Positions 45,623 through 54,927 of a stretch of 64,000 bases of DNA are shown here, one piece after another. A model generated the notes under the pieces. It did no database searches, was not told the origin of the DNA, and worked only from the letters and a program-made list of their open reading frames with translations. Where the stretch lies: positions 1 through 64,000 of the forward strand of contig CAJUMF010000015.1 of NCBI GenBank assembly GCA_910586965.1, written 5' to 3'. How positions within the stretch are numbered: position 1 is the stretch's first letter; every line of letters begins with the position of its first letter. Origin of the DNA: an uncultured Dorea sp. Its GTDB lineage: Bacteria > Bacillota > Clostridia > Lachnospirales > Lachnospiraceae. The translations under genes were made by a program, and so were the position numbers.

Positions 45623-45674
45623 TCAGCTTGACTTTCCCCAAGCCGATATACATTGTAACATAATGTTTTATAAA

Positions 45675-46685
45675 TTACAATACTTTTTTAAACCATTTTC
45701 CAGCAGCAGATAAATCAGATGATTTGAATCCTTTTGTTTTTTTGCAAGAGCTTTTTAAAAGGGCGCAGCTTTCGTTTTTGTTAGACAAATTCCAACAGAC
45801 AAAGCTTATTTTTCTTTTTTTGAGAAATTTTATCCATTTGTTGGCTTCGCTTTTATTGATCTTCCCATTGCCGGAGCTTTCGGAGATGCCAAATTCGCTG
45901 ACAAATACAGGAAGTCCCTTTTTGACGGCTTTATCAACTTTTGAACGATAGCTGTCTTTATGGGTTGCCGCATAAAAATGGAAAGAGTACATCAGATTTG
46001 AGTATCCTTTTATGGGACTGTCGGCAGCGGTATCTACATCTTGTGACCAGGTAGGTGTACCTACGAGGATAACATTCTTTTTATCGTAAGTACGTATGGC
46101 TTTAATGACAGATTTTGCGTAAGATTTGATATCTTTCCAGCGTGTGTTGCCGTTTGGTTCGTTGCATATTTCGTACATGACATTTTTGTTTTTGCGGTAT
46201 TTTTTGGCCATCTCTTTAAAAAAGGATACAGCTTGCTTTTTGTGTTTGTTCGGGTTGCTGTCATTTAAGATGTGCCAATCGATGATTACGTACATGCCCA
46301 GCTCGGCAGCATATTTCACACCTTTATCAATCAGACTTTTTAATTCTTTTTTGCTCCCGCCGGAGCAATAGCCATTGTAGTCTTCTGTATACATGGCGAG
46401 ACGGATACAGTTGACATTCCATTTATCCCTGAGTGTTTTAAAAGTATCCGGATTGACATATTCGGGGAACCAATTGATTCCATGAGTACTGACACCTTTA
46501 AGAATAACAGGTTTTCCTTTGCTGTTCACGAGAGAAGCTTTTTTGACTTTCAGCCGGCCGTTTTTTGATAAAGGCGTTTGACGTTTCGCGCTTTTAGCTG
46601 GGGCAGCGGCGATTTCCGCCGGTATGGAAAAAGCAAGGGACAGGGCCAAGAGAATACAGAGAAATTTTTTGAAATACGTTTTCAT
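45675..46685 (-). CDS. Secreted GH5-family glycoside hydrolase (endoglucanase-like)
   Basis: 336 aa with a signal peptide (MKTYFKKFLCILLALSLAFS, cleavage near AAAPA). The catalytic domain has the GH5_2-like order: LKGVSTHGINWFP, NCIRLAMYTED, VIIDWHIL, acid/base Glu176 in EICNEPNG, and nucleophile Glu264 in VFVSEFGISES. It should cut beta-1,4-glucan-type polymers outside the cell. It has no carbohydrate-binding module or dockerin, and basic Lys residues abound. Its start overlaps the stop of an XRE regulator gene (ATGA), so the two form one transcript. That pairing is unusual for a cellulase gene. Confidence 0.9.
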   Translation of the reverse strand: MKTYFKKFLCILLALSLAFSIPAEIAAAPAKSAKRQTPLSKNGRLKVKKASLVNSKGKPVILKGVSTHGINWFPEYVNPDTFKTLRDKWNVNCIRLAMYTEDYNGYCSGGSKKELKSLIDKGVKYAAELGMYVIIDWHILNDSNPNKHKKQAVSFFKEMAKKYRKNKNVMYEICNEPNGNTRWKDIKSYAKSVIKAIRTYDKKNVILVGTPTWSQDVDTAADSPIKGYSNLMYSFHFYAATHKDSYRSKVDKAVKKGLPVFVSEFGISESSGNGKINKSEANKWIKFLKKRKISFVCWNLSNKNESCALLKSSCKKTKGFKSSDLSAAGKWFKKVL

Positions 46686-46909
46686 TCGCGGACCTCCTTG
46701 ATTAATTCGAATGCAGGTGTTTTGAGGGCAAGTGCTATTTTTTCAATATTATCAATAGAAATATTGCGGTTGCATCGTTCGATATCGGAAATATAAGTTC
46801 GGTGCAAACCGCATAGACCGGCAAGTTCTTCTTGAGAAATGCCGAGTTTAGACCGGGTGCATTTTATATTATGTGCAAAAATTTTACGTAAAGAAATTGT
46901 TGTATTCAT
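46682..46909 (-). CDS. Small XRE-family HTH regulator
   Basis: 75 aa, a single Cro/C1-type HTH: FAHNIKCTRSKLGISQEELAGLCGLHRTYISDIER. It has no sensor domain. It is translationally coupled to the GH5 gene and divergent from polA, with a 163-bp spacer between them that presumably holds its own operator. It may autoregulate the GH5 operon. Confidence 0.9.
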   Translation of the reverse strand: MNTTISLRKIFAHNIKCTRSKLGISQEELAGLCGLHRTYISDIERCNRNISIDNIEKIALALKTPAFELIKEVRE

Positions 46910-47072
46910 ATACCCACCCCTTTGGATAGCAATTATTTCTAATGGTATACTGAATGATGATTATAAGTCTACAGATTATAAGTTACATATGGAAAAAAAG
47001 TGTACAGAATACCTTTTAAAATATTCTATTTTAGTGTATAGTAATAGGTGATTTTATTTTTGGAGTGACGAT

Positions 47073-49688
47073 ATGGGCGAAAAGATTGTTTTGATTGACG
47101 GACACAGCATACTCAACCGGGCATTTTACGGGCTGCCGGACTTGACGAATTCGGAGGGGCTGCACACGAATGCCGTTTATGGGTTTTTGAATATTATGTT
47201 TAAGATATTAGAGGAGGAGCGGCCGGAGTACCTGGCGGTTGCTTTTGATGTCCATGCGCCTACGTTCCGCCATGAGATGTACAAGGAGTACAAGGGTACG
47301 AGAAAGCCTATGGCGGAGGAGCTAAGGGAGCAGGTTCCGGTGATTAAGGAAGTGCTTAAGGCGATGGGGATTAAGACCATCGAGCAGGCAGGGCTTGAGG
47401 CGGACGACCTTTTAGGGACGCTGTCGGCCCGCGGCGAGGCTGCCGGCATGGAGGTGTCGGTCATCTCCGGCGACAGGGATCTTCTGCAGCTTGCGACGGA
47501 GCATGTGAAGATTCGGATTCCGAAGACGAAACAGGGGCGCACGGAGGTAGAGGATTACTATGCCGCGGACGTGAAGGAGCGGTACCAGGTGACGCCTTTG
47601 GAGTTTATTGATTTGAAGGCGCTTATGGGGGATGCCTCAGACAATATTCCGGGGGTTCCGAGCATCGGTGAGAAGACGGCGACGAAGATTATCGCGGAGT
47701 ATCATTCTATTGAGAATGCTTATGAACATGCGGACGAGGTGAAACCGCCCAGGGCGTCCAAGGCTCTTAAGGAGCACTGGAATCTGGCGGTGATGAGCAA
47801 AGAGCTGGCGACCATTGCCTGCGGCGCGGATTTTGCCTTTGATTTTTCGGAGGCACGGCTTGGGAATATCTATACGGAGGAGGCTTACGGGTATTTCCAG
47901 AGGCTGCAGTTTAAAAATCTTCTGAGCCGCTTTGAGGTGTCGGCTCCGGCGAATTCCGTGGAAGATTTCTTTCGGGTGATTGAGGATAAAGCTGCGGCGG
48001 CGGAGGTTTTCTTAAGGGCTAAGGGAGCGGGCTGCGTCGGGGCGTGTATTTTTAAGGATACGGAAAATGTGCTGCCGTTGTTTGCCGGGAGCGCTGATAT
48101 CGGCGGAATCGGCATCTGCTTTTCGAAGGAGGATATTTTCTGCATCCGGTGCGGGGGAGACATCGGGAAGGAGTGGCTTTTGAGGGAGCTTTCGGAGGCG
48201 GCGGCACAGGCGGAGCGGTTCTCGGTGTTTGACCTTAAGGCATGTCTTCCGTATGTTGAGATTAGGAGGCGGGAGCGCTGTTTTGACGTCCTTGTGGCGG
48301 CGTATCTTTTGAACCCGTTGAGCAGCGGGTATACGTTCGGGGATGTGGCGAGGGAGCAGCTTGGCCTTATGATAGAAGAAAAGTCCGGGCAGGAGGTGAA
48401 AGCCTGCTATGAGGCATATACGGTGTTTGCGGCGGCAGAGCGGCTCTCGGAAGGGCTTGCGGCGGCAGGCATGGATAAGCTGTTCTCGGAGATTGAGATG
48501 CCCCTTGTGTTTACCCTCTATGAGATGGAGGCAAACGGGGTCAAGGTGAAGGCGGAGGCTCTTAAGGCTTACGGGGACCAGCTTGCTGGGAGGATATCGG
48601 AGCTTGAGAGGGAAATCTGCGAGGACGCGGGGGAGCCCTTTAATATCAATTCCCCCAAGCAGCTCGGGGTCATCCTTTTTGACAAAATGGGAATCAAGGG
48701 CGGAAAGAAGACGAAGACGGGGTATTCGACGGCGGCGGACGTGCTGGAAAAGCTTGCGCCGGATTACCCGATCATTGATAAGATACTGGAGTACCGGCAG
48801 CTTACGAAGTTGAAGTCCACCTATGCGGACGGTCTTTCGAACTTTATCGGGGAGGATGGGAGGATCCACGGGAAGTTTAACCAGACGGTGACTGCAACGG
48901 GCAGAATCAGCAGCACGGAGCCGAACCTTCAGAATATCCCCATACGCATGGAGCTTGGGCGGCTCATCCGGAAGGTATTTGTGCCGGAGGAGGGGTATGT
49001 GTTCGTGGATGCGGACTATTCCCAGATTGAACTTCGGGTGCTGGCGCATTGCTCCGGGGATGAAAAGCTCATTGCAGCCTACAGGGAAGAGGCGGATATC
49101 CACAGGATTACGGCATCTCAGGTGTTCCATGTGCCTTTTGAGAAAGTGACGGCTGAGCAGCGGCGAAATGCCAAGGCGGTGAATTTCGGCATCGTGTACG
49201 GCATCAGCTCTTTCGGGCTGAGCCGGGACCTGAGCATTTCCAAGAAAGAGGCGGCGCAGTATATTGAAGATTATTTCCATACTTACCCGGGCATCAAGGC
49301 ATTCCTTGACGGGGCGGTGAAGGATGCGAAGGAGAAGGGGTATGCGGCGACGCTTTTCGGGCGGCGGCGGCCTGTGCCGGAGCTTTCTTCCAGCAACTTC
49401 ATGCAGCGCTCCTTCGGGGAGAGGGTTGCCATGAATTCCCCGATACAGGGAGCGGCGGCGGATATTATGAAGATTGCCATGATTGGCGTGGAGCGGCGGC
49501 TTAAAGATAAGGGAATGCGCTCGAGGCTTGTCCTGCAGGTGCATGACGAACTTCTTATAGAGGCGTGGGAGCCGGAGCTTGAGGCGGTAAAAGAGCTGCT
49601 CAAGGAGGAGATGGAGCAGGCGGCAAACCTGAAGGTGCCGCTTGTGGTTGATATGCATACGGGCGCGGACTGGTATGAGGCAAAGTGA
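47073..49688 (+). CDS. polA: DNA polymerase I
   Basis: 871 aa. The 5'-nuclease domain (about 1-290) has VLIDGHSILNRAFYGLP, GLEADDLLGT, SGDRDLLQL and DASDNIPGVPSIGEKTA. The middle 3'-exonuclease-like region (about 310-480) lacks the acidic DxE proofreading residues, as in other Firmicutes PolI. The polymerase domain has TATGRISSTEPNLQNIPIR, DADYSQIELRVLAH, RRNAKAVNFGIVYG and VHDELLIE. It serves repair and Okazaki fragment processing. coaE follows after 54 nt. Confidence 0.96.
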   Translation: MGEKIVLIDGHSILNRAFYGLPDLTNSEGLHTNAVYGFLNIMFKILEEERPEYLAVAFDVHAPTFRHEMYKEYKGTRKPMAEELREQVPVIKEVLKAMGIKTIEQAGLEADDLLGTLSARGEAAGMEVSVISGDRDLLQLATEHVKIRIPKTKQGRTEVEDYYAADVKERYQVTPLEFIDLKALMGDASDNIPGVPSIGEKTATKIIAEYHSIENAYEHADEVKPPRASKALKEHWNLAVMSKELATIACGADFAFDFSEARLGNIYTEEAYGYFQRLQFKNLLSRFEVSAPANSVEDFFRVIEDKAAAAEVFLRAKGAGCVGACIFKDTENVLPLFAGSADIGGIGICFSKEDIFCIRCGGDIGKEWLLRELSEAAAQAERFSVFDLKACLPYVEIRRRERCFDVLVAAYLLNPLSSGYTFGDVAREQLGLMIEEKSGQEVKACYEAYTVFAAAERLSEGLAAAGMDKLFSEIEMPLVFTLYEMEANGVKVKAEALKAYGDQLAGRISELEREICEDAGEPFNINSPKQLGVILFDKMGIKGGKKTKTGYSTAADVLEKLAPDYPIIDKILEYRQLTKLKSTYADGLSNFIGEDGRIHGKFNQTVTATGRISSTEPNLQNIPIRMELGRLIRKVFVPEEGYVFVDADYSQIELRVLAHCSGDEKLIAAYREEADIHRITASQVFHVPFEKVTAEQRRNAKAVNFGIVYGISSFGLSRDLSISKKEAAQYIEDYFHTYPGIKAFLDGAVKDAKEKGYAATLFGRRRPVPELSSSNFMQRSFGERVAMNSPIQGAAADIMKIAMIGVERRLKDKGMRSRLVLQVHDELLIEAWEPELEAVKELLKEEMEQAANLKVPLVVDMHTGADWYEAK

Positions 49689-49742
49689 CGGGAGAGGGAA
49701 CACGTTAACAGGGAACCGGAAGATGTCAGGAGGAGATAAAGC

Positions 49743-50333
49743 ATGAAAGTGATTGGAATTACCGGAGGAGTAGGCGCGGGGAAGACGCAGGTCCTGGAGT
49801 ATCTGAACAATAAGTACGGGGCATCCATCTGCCAGACGGACAAGGTCGCGAAAAAGATGCAGAAGAAAGGCGGGGAGTGCTTTGACGCCATTGTGGAGCA
49901 TTTCGGGGAGACAATCCTCAATGAAAAGGGCGAGCTTGACAGGGACCGCCTTGCCGGGATTATCTTCAATGACCCTGAGGAGCGTGAGGCGATCAATGCC
50001 ATCGTCCACCCGGCGGTGAAGGATGAGATACGAAGGAAGATTGCCCATGAGGAGCGCAAGCATACGAATGTGTTCATCGTGGAGTCGGCTCTTCTCATAG
50101 AGGATAATTACGATGAGTTCTGCGATGAGTTGTGGTATATCTATGTGAAGGATGAGACAAGGAAGAAACGGCTTGTCTTTTCCAGAGGGTATGACGCAAA
50201 GAAGGTTGACGATATTATCGCCTCGCAGCCGTCGAAGGACATTTATTTTAAGCACTGCGACAGGGTGATTGATAATAACGGCGTGTTTGCGGAGACGATG
50301 GAGCAGCTTGACTGCGCCATCAAGGATCTGTAA
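49743..50333 (+). CDS. coaE: Dephospho-CoA kinase
   Basis: 196 aa. It has P-loop GITGGVGAGKTQVLEYL, CQTDKVAKKMQKKG and the lid region with the family motif AINAIVHPAVKDEI. It phosphorylates dephospho-CoA, the last step of CoA synthesis. AGGAGG precedes the start. The polA-coaE order is common in Firmicutes. Confidence 0.94.
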   Translation: MKVIGITGGVGAGKTQVLEYLNNKYGASICQTDKVAKKMQKKGGECFDAIVEHFGETILNEKGELDRDRLAGIIFNDPEEREAINAIVHPAVKDEIRRKIAHEERKHTNVFIVESALLIEDNYDEFCDELWYIYVKDETRKKRLVFSRGYDAKKVDDIIASQPSKDIYFKHCDRVIDNNGVFAETMEQLDCAIKDL

Positions 50334-50395
50334 GCCGGTAAGGTACGGACAGGAAGGTCTGGGCCGGAAAAGTTTGGGATGGGCAGGTTACATAG

Positions 50396-51193
50396 ATGAG
50401 ATTATGCAGCATAGCCAGCGGGAGCAGCGGGAACTGTATCTATATCGGGGATGGGAAGAGCCATCTCCTGATAGACACTGGCATCAGTAAAAAGAGGGTG
50501 GAAGAGGGGCTTAGGAAACTGGACGTCAAGGGGGAAGAGCTTGACGGGATTTTCGTGACCCATGAACATATCGACCATATACAGGGGCTTGGGGTGTTCT
50601 GCCGGAAGTATAAGACTCCGGTCTACGCTACGAGAGGAACTATTGAAGGGATTAAAAAATGCAGCTCTATCGGAAAGCTGCCGGAGGGAATCCTGCATGA
50701 AATCGAGGTTGACCATGCGGTGGAGCTTGGGAGCATTACAGTGCATCCTTTTGCCATTTCCCATGATGCCAATGAGCCTTGTGGATACCGGGCGCAGAGC
50801 GGCGGGAAAGCGGTGGCGGTGGCGACGGACCTTGGAACTTATGACGCGTATACGGTGGAGAATCTTAAGGCTTTGGATGCGGTGGTGTTAGAGGCGAACC
50901 ATGATATCCATATGCTGGAGGTGGGGCCTTACCCTTATCCTTTGAAACGCAGGGTCATGGGAGAGAAAGGCCATCTGTCAAATGAGTTGTCAGGACGGCT
51001 CCTTTGTGATATACTTCATGACGGGTTGAAAAGCGTGATGCTCGGACACCTGAGCAAGGAGAATAATTATGCCGAGCTTGCCTATGAGACGGTCAAGCTG
51101 GAGATAAGCCTCGGAGACAATCCGTACCGGGGGGAGGACATCCCTATCACGGTGGCGAAGAGGGATGAGGTTTCGGGAGTCATTGAGCTGTGA
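50396..51193 (+). CDS. MBL-fold metallohydrolase (YycJ/WalJ-like)
   Basis: 265 aa. It begins CSIASGSSGNCIYIGDGKSHLLIDTGIS, then the metal motif THEHIDHIQGL (HxHxDH), SHDANEPCGYR, ATDLGTYDAYTV and HLSKENN. This matches the YycJ/WalJ-type metallo-beta-lactamase fold proteins, implicated in DNA repair or cell-wall related functions but without a fixed substrate. It lies 62 nt after coaE. Confidence 0.92.
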   Translation: MRLCSIASGSSGNCIYIGDGKSHLLIDTGISKKRVEEGLRKLDVKGEELDGIFVTHEHIDHIQGLGVFCRKYKTPVYATRGTIEGIKKCSSIGKLPEGILHEIEVDHAVELGSITVHPFAISHDANEPCGYRAQSGGKAVAVATDLGTYDAYTVENLKALDAVVLEANHDIHMLEVGPYPYPLKRRVMGEKGHLSNELSGRLLCDILHDGLKSVMLGHLSKENNYAELAYETVKLEISLGDNPYRGEDIPITVAKRDEVSGVIEL

Positions 51194-51291
51194 CGGCGGC
51201 CGGGCCCGGGCGTTTTCAAGGCCGAAGGAGCATAGATTGAAAAGCGCTCTGCGGCATTATAATGTGAAAGAAAATAAGTGAGGTAAAATGA

Positions 51292-52149
51292 ATGGGAAAA
51301 ATAGCGATCATGACGGACAGTAACAGCGGGATTACCCAGCGCCAGGCGAAGGTGATGGGGATATATGTGCTGCCGATGCCGTTTTTTATCAACGGGGATA
51401 TGTATTTTGAGGATATTACGCTGACGCAGGAGGAGTTTTACCAGAAACTTGCGGAGGATGCGGATATCTCTACTTCCCAGCCGTCGCCGGCGGATGTGAC
51501 GGAGCTGTGGGACGATGTGCTCAAGGAATATGATGAGATTATCCATATCCCCATGTCCAGCGGGCTCAGCAGTTCCTGCGAGACAGCCCTTGCCCTGGCG
51601 CAGGACTATGAGGGAAGGGTGCATGTGGTGGACAACCAGCGGATTTCCATTACACAGCGGCAGTCTGTCCTTGACGCCCTTGAGATGGCGAAGAAGGGGA
51701 TGGGCGCGAAGGAGATTGTGGATGTCCTGATGGCGGAAAAGCTGGAGGCCAGCATCTACATCACGGTGGATACGCTGAAATATTTAAAGAAGGGCGGACG
51801 TGTGACGGCAGCGGGCGCGGCGCTCGGAACGGTGCTCAACATCAAGCCGGTGCTGCAGATCCAGGGGGATAAGCTGGATGCTTTCGCCAAGGTGAGAGGC
51901 TTTAAGGCGGCGAAAAAGAAGATGCTTGATGCTATGGAGAAGGATATCAATGTCCGTTTTGCGGGAAAGAAGTTGCACCTCCAGGCGGCATACACTTGCC
52001 CGGCAGAGGAGGCTGAGGAGTGGAGGAAAGAGATTATGGCAAGGTTCCCGGGATATGACATCTATATGGACCCGCTTTCTCTGAGCGTTTCCTGCCATAT
52101 CGGGCCTGGTTCTATGGCGATTGCTTGCTGCAAGGAGATTGAAGTGTAA
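51292..52149 (+). CDS. DegV family fatty-acid-binding protein
   Basis: 285 aa. It has IAIMTDSNSGI at the N-terminus, STSQPSPADVTELW, PMSSGLSSSCETA, VVDNQRISITQRQSVLDAL, YLKKGGRVTAA and SCHIGPGSMAIAC near the end, all DegV hallmarks. Proteins of this type (FakB) bind fatty acids for phosphorylation by FakA kinase. No fakA is adjacent. A strong bidirectional terminator follows. Confidence 0.93.
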   Translation: MGKIAIMTDSNSGITQRQAKVMGIYVLPMPFFINGDMYFEDITLTQEEFYQKLAEDADISTSQPSPADVTELWDDVLKEYDEIIHIPMSSGLSSSCETALALAQDYEGRVHVVDNQRISITQRQSVLDALEMAKKGMGAKEIVDVLMAEKLEASIYITVDTLKYLKKGGRVTAAGAALGTVLNIKPVLQIQGDKLDAFAKVRGFKAAKKKMLDAMEKDINVRFAGKKLHLQAAYTCPAEEAEEWRKEIMARFPGYDIYMDPLSLSVSCHIGPGSMAIACCKEIEV

Positions 52150-52191
52150 GAAAATATAAGCTGAAAGAGAATTTGGAGGATAAAAATCCCC

Positions 52192-52236
52192 TGTCCGGCT
52201 GCCGCGGATGTGCGGCGGCTGACAGGGGATTTTTTA
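52192..52236. terminator. Bidirectional terminator between DegV and EFR1 genes
   Basis: AAATCCCCTGTC and GACAGGGGATTT flank an inner GCCGC-GGATGT-GCGGC hairpin, with A-run and T-run on the two sides. It serves both convergent genes; the EFR1 stop lies at its edge. Confidence 0.88.
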
Positions 52237-52998
52237 TGCGGGAAGAAAGAATTCGTTGGGTTTTCTTTCGCTGCATGCTTTTCTTAATTTTAAATCTGCG
52301 GCTTTTAAGACGGCTGCATTTACCCGGCGCGCTTTTGCGGGGCAGACTTTCACGCACCGCATACAGGAGATGCAGGTGCTTTTGTCGCAGACCTGCGGGC
52401 GGCTTGGCGGAATGGCTTTTACGGGGCATTTTTCGGCGCACAGCCCGCATCCGGTGCATCCTCTGCCCGCCGACGGGGTGATGGGCAGGGTGGCGTAGGG
52501 GCGGTAGGGGCGGTTCCCGGGAAGGGTTACGGATAAGGGTTTCGGGAAGTCTCTATGCAAGATGTCCCGGCATTTCAGGGAGAATTGTTTCAGCTCTTCG
52601 GTGTCTTTTTCGTCCGGACGTCCTGCGCCGTATTTGGGAAGGATGGAGTGCCTTGCGACAGCCGCCGCCCCGCCGCAGCAGAAAAGGCCTGCGGACTTTG
52701 CGGCATCCTCAAGCTCTGCGAGGGTGTCTTCGAAGGCGCGGTTTCCGTAGACTGTGACAAGGAATGCTTTTGCATTATTTCCGCGGATGTGTTCAAACTT
52801 TGGGATGAGGACTTGGGGAACGCGGCCGCCAAAGCTAGGAACGGCGATGATGCAGGCATCTGCATTGTCCAGGGTGACGGGGGCGTCCAGTTCGTCTAAG
52901 GGTATGAATGTTTTTTCACAGTCCCAGACGGAGCACAGGATGTCTAAGACGTGTTTCGTGCCGCCGGTGGGGCTATAGTAGAATGCGTAAAGTTTCAT
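52234..52998 (-). CDS. EFR1-type ferrodoxin (flavodoxin-like plus 2[4Fe-4S])
   Basis: 254 aa. The N-terminal flavodoxin-like domain has LYAFYYSPTGGTKHVLDIL and VPSFGGRVP. The C-terminal bacterial ferredoxin domain has two clusters: CTGCGLCAEKCPVKAI, and CDKSTCISCMRCVKVCPAKA. The name EFR1 (ferrodoxin) is used for this fusion in anaerobes. It likely shuttles electrons, but its partners are unknown. GGAGG precedes the start. Confidence 0.92.
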   Translation of the reverse strand: MKLYAFYYSPTGGTKHVLDILCSVWDCEKTFIPLDELDAPVTLDNADACIIAVPSFGGRVPQVLIPKFEHIRGNNAKAFLVTVYGNRAFEDTLAELEDAAKSAGLFCCGGAAAVARHSILPKYGAGRPDEKDTEELKQFSLKCRDILHRDFPKPLSVTLPGNRPYRPYATLPITPSAGRGCTGCGLCAEKCPVKAIPPSRPQVCDKSTCISCMRCVKVCPAKARRVNAAVLKAADLKLRKACSERKPNEFFLPA

Positions 52999-53335
52999 GG
53001 GGGTTCCTCCTTAAGTGTAGTATTGATTGGAAAATATGTGCGGTGAAAGACAGGCGTGGCAAATCAGGTAGTATCATCATAATCTTGGGGAGGGTGAAAA
53101 TCAAGAGGTTTTCGATTTATAGGTGAAGTTTTAAAGAATAGATATTAATTTAGACATGTGGAGGTGTTTTGACTGGACAATCTAACCACTGTGCAGATAT
53201 TGATATCTGTGTTTAGAGATAAAGGAAAATGGGGAAAAAGCAATACTAAAAATGGATTGTCAGAGGGGGGATATTTTTGTATAATTAAACTAAAGAAGGC
53301 TGAGAGATTGATTTTAAGAAACTGAGGTATTAAAG
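52999..53335. other. Intergenic region with a strong promoter, no gene
   Basis: Most of this 337-bp AT-rich gap holds nothing I can support. It contains TTGTCA (53257-53262), a 17-bp spacer and TATAAT (53280-53285), directed at the Rpn remnant downstream. No ORF with a ribosome binding site is present. Confidence 0.5.
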
Positions 53336-53773
53336 TGCAGGATAAAACGAAACAAATTACAGAAAATCAGGATGTCATGATAAAGCGTACGGTAAAAAAC
53401 AGTGTGTTTTTGGATCTTTTTCAAGATAAAAGTTATTTGCTTTTGCCAGGTGTATAATGAGCAAATGAAAATGTATGGAATGACAAAACAGACGGTTACA
53501 GAAACAATTCGTATCTGCAAGAATAGAAATGTATTAAAAGAGTACTTAGAAAGCAGGGAAAAGGAGGTTGTAACGATTATGATGAGTTTATTTGATGAAG
53601 AACAGATTATGAGGTCTTATATTAAAAGTGAGCGGCATGATATGGCGAGAGAAACCGCGGCACGGATGATTAAAGATGGAGAGATGCCTCTTGAAAAAAT
53701 TGCCCGTTACGTGCCTGCATTATCGATGAATGAATTGAAAGAAATTGAATCAGAAATTATGCAAATGGCGTAA
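53336..53773 (+). pseudogene. Internally deleted Rpn/PD-(D/E)XK nuclease-transposase remnant
   Basis: Two ends of one gene remain. In the first frame (53336 to about 53458) MIKRTVKNSVFLDLFQDKSY matches the conserved N-terminus of Rpn-family recombination-promoting nucleases. It stops at TAA near 53456. The shifted frame then gives VTETIRICKNRNVLKEYLES and EKEVVTIMMSLFDEEQIM, the family's conserved C-terminal segment, and ends at 53773. The catalytic middle (about 150-200 aa) is missing. A good promoter is still present upstream. A 3' ORF from about 53459 could still be translated as a short peptide. Confidence 0.8.
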
Positions 53774-53827
53774 ATGATATAGAAACAGTCACATAGAAGA
53801 AATGTGATTCTGAAAAGGAGAAAGCAT

Positions 53828-54427
53828 ATGGAGCCAAACAGACAGGACGCGGAACTTGCGCTTAAAAGGGCGGCCGCCTCGAACCCGGGGGCGTGGGAAG
53901 ACCATTCGCGCTATGTGGCGGCGGCGTGTGAGAAGATTGCGGCGCGCTGTGAGGGGATGTCTTCCGAGAGAGCTTATATATTGGGGCTTTTGCATGATAT
54001 CGGGCGCTACGCCGGGGTCACTTCGGAGAGGCATTTGATTGACGGCTACCGCTACTGCATGGAGCGGGGATGGGAGAAGGCGGCGCAGATTTGCATCTCC
54101 CACGCATTTATGATACAGGATATAAAGACGTCCATCGGAACTTTCGACGTGAGCCGTGAGGATTACCTTTTTATGGAAAAATTTGTTGCGGATGCGGTCT
54201 ATGACGATTATGACCGTCTGGTGCAGCTCTGTGATTCGCTGGCATTGCCCACGGGATTCTGCATATTGGAAAAACGGTTTGTGGATGTGACGCTTCGGTA
54301 TGGGGTGCATCCCGCAACCATTGACCGGTGGAAAAAGACGATTGAGATTAAAGAGGCGTTTGAGAAGAAGATTGGATGCATGGTGTATGAGCTGCTGCCG
54401 GGGGTTGCGGAAAACAGTTTTCGGTAG
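53828..54427 (+). CDS. HD-domain phosphohydrolase-like protein
   Basis: 199 aa from ATG 53828 (AAAAGGAGAAAGC upstream). The HD motif is in HSRYVAAACEKIAARC and YILGLLHDIGRYAG, with a downstream His in ISHAFM and Asp in QLCDSLALP, completing an HD metal site. The small single-domain form resembles many uncharacterised clostridial HD proteins. The substrate (nucleotide or other phosphoester) is unknown. It converges on the merR gene with no gap. Confidence 0.85.
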   Translation: MEPNRQDAELALKRAAASNPGAWEDHSRYVAAACEKIAARCEGMSSERAYILGLLHDIGRYAGVTSERHLIDGYRYCMERGWEKAAQICISHAFMIQDIKTSIGTFDVSREDYLFMEKFVADAVYDDYDRLVQLCDSLALPTGFCILEKRFVDVTLRYGVHPATIDRWKKTIEIKEAFEKKIGCMVYELLPGVAENSFR

Positions 54428-54814
54428 CTATTTCCCCGCGCGCGCAATCTCTTCCCGGTAATACGAAATCTTCTGTTCCAGTTTCCTGCGGTGCTCCAGC
54501 ATCTCAAGAATTTGCTCTTCAAGCGCCTCATGGTGCGCTTTCAGCATCTCCATCCGCTCTGTTAAGGTGGCGTCGCCGGCCCGGCGCAGCCTGGCGTACC
54601 GTTTGATTTCTTTAATGGGCATCCCCGTGTCTTTCAGCCGCTGTATAAATTCTACCCAGGCAAGGTCCTGCTCCGAATAACGGCGGCGGTTGCCGGAATC
54701 CCGCGCCGGCGTGATAAGCTGTTCTTTTTCGTAGTAGCGCAGAGTGTGGATGCTTAGGCCTGTCAGTTTTGAAAATTCCCCGATGGAGTATTCTGTTTCA
54801 GCATATTTGTTCAA
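54428..54814 (-). CDS. MerR-family transcriptional regulator
   Basis: 128 aa, TTG start with AGGAAG about 7 nt upstream. The N-terminal MerR HTH has YSIGEFSKLTGLSIHTLRYYEKEQLI, SGNRRRYSEQDLAWVEFI and TGMPIKEIKRYARL. A coiled-coil dimerisation helix follows (about 75-125), with no Cys metal site. It is divergent from an SDR gene whose promoter has the long 19-bp spacer that MerR regulators act on, so it very likely controls it. Confidence 0.92.
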   Translation of the reverse strand: MNKYAETEYSIGEFSKLTGLSIHTLRYYEKEQLITPARDSGNRRRYSEQDLAWVEFIQRLKDTGMPIKEIKRYARLRRAGDATLTERMEMLKAHHEALEEQILEMLEHRRKLEQKISYYREEIARAGK

Positions 54815-54832
54815 AAAATCACTTCCTGTCTC

Positions 54833-54863
54833 TTGACATAGAGTTTACTCTACATAGTATCCT
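54833..54863 (+). promoter_or_regulatory. MerR-type promoter with 19-bp spacer and palindrome
   Basis: TTGACA (54833-54838) and TATCCT (54858-54863) are separated by 19 bp. The spacer carries the perfect palindrome TAGAGT-TT-ACTCTA (54839-54852). This geometry is the classic MerR target. It drives the SDR gene at 54928. Confidence 0.8.
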
Positions 54864-54927
54864 GAGGTGACAAGGGCATTTCCCTTGAGAATAAGCTGAT
54901 TATATCAGGAAACAGGAGGTTTTGCAA

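Noticed and set aside
48012..50255. 747-aa open frame on the minus strand opposite polA and coaE
   Set aside because: Arg/Leu/His-rich composition typical of antisense frames of GC-rich genes, no ribosome binding site, no domain motif, and polA/coaE are certain on the other strand.
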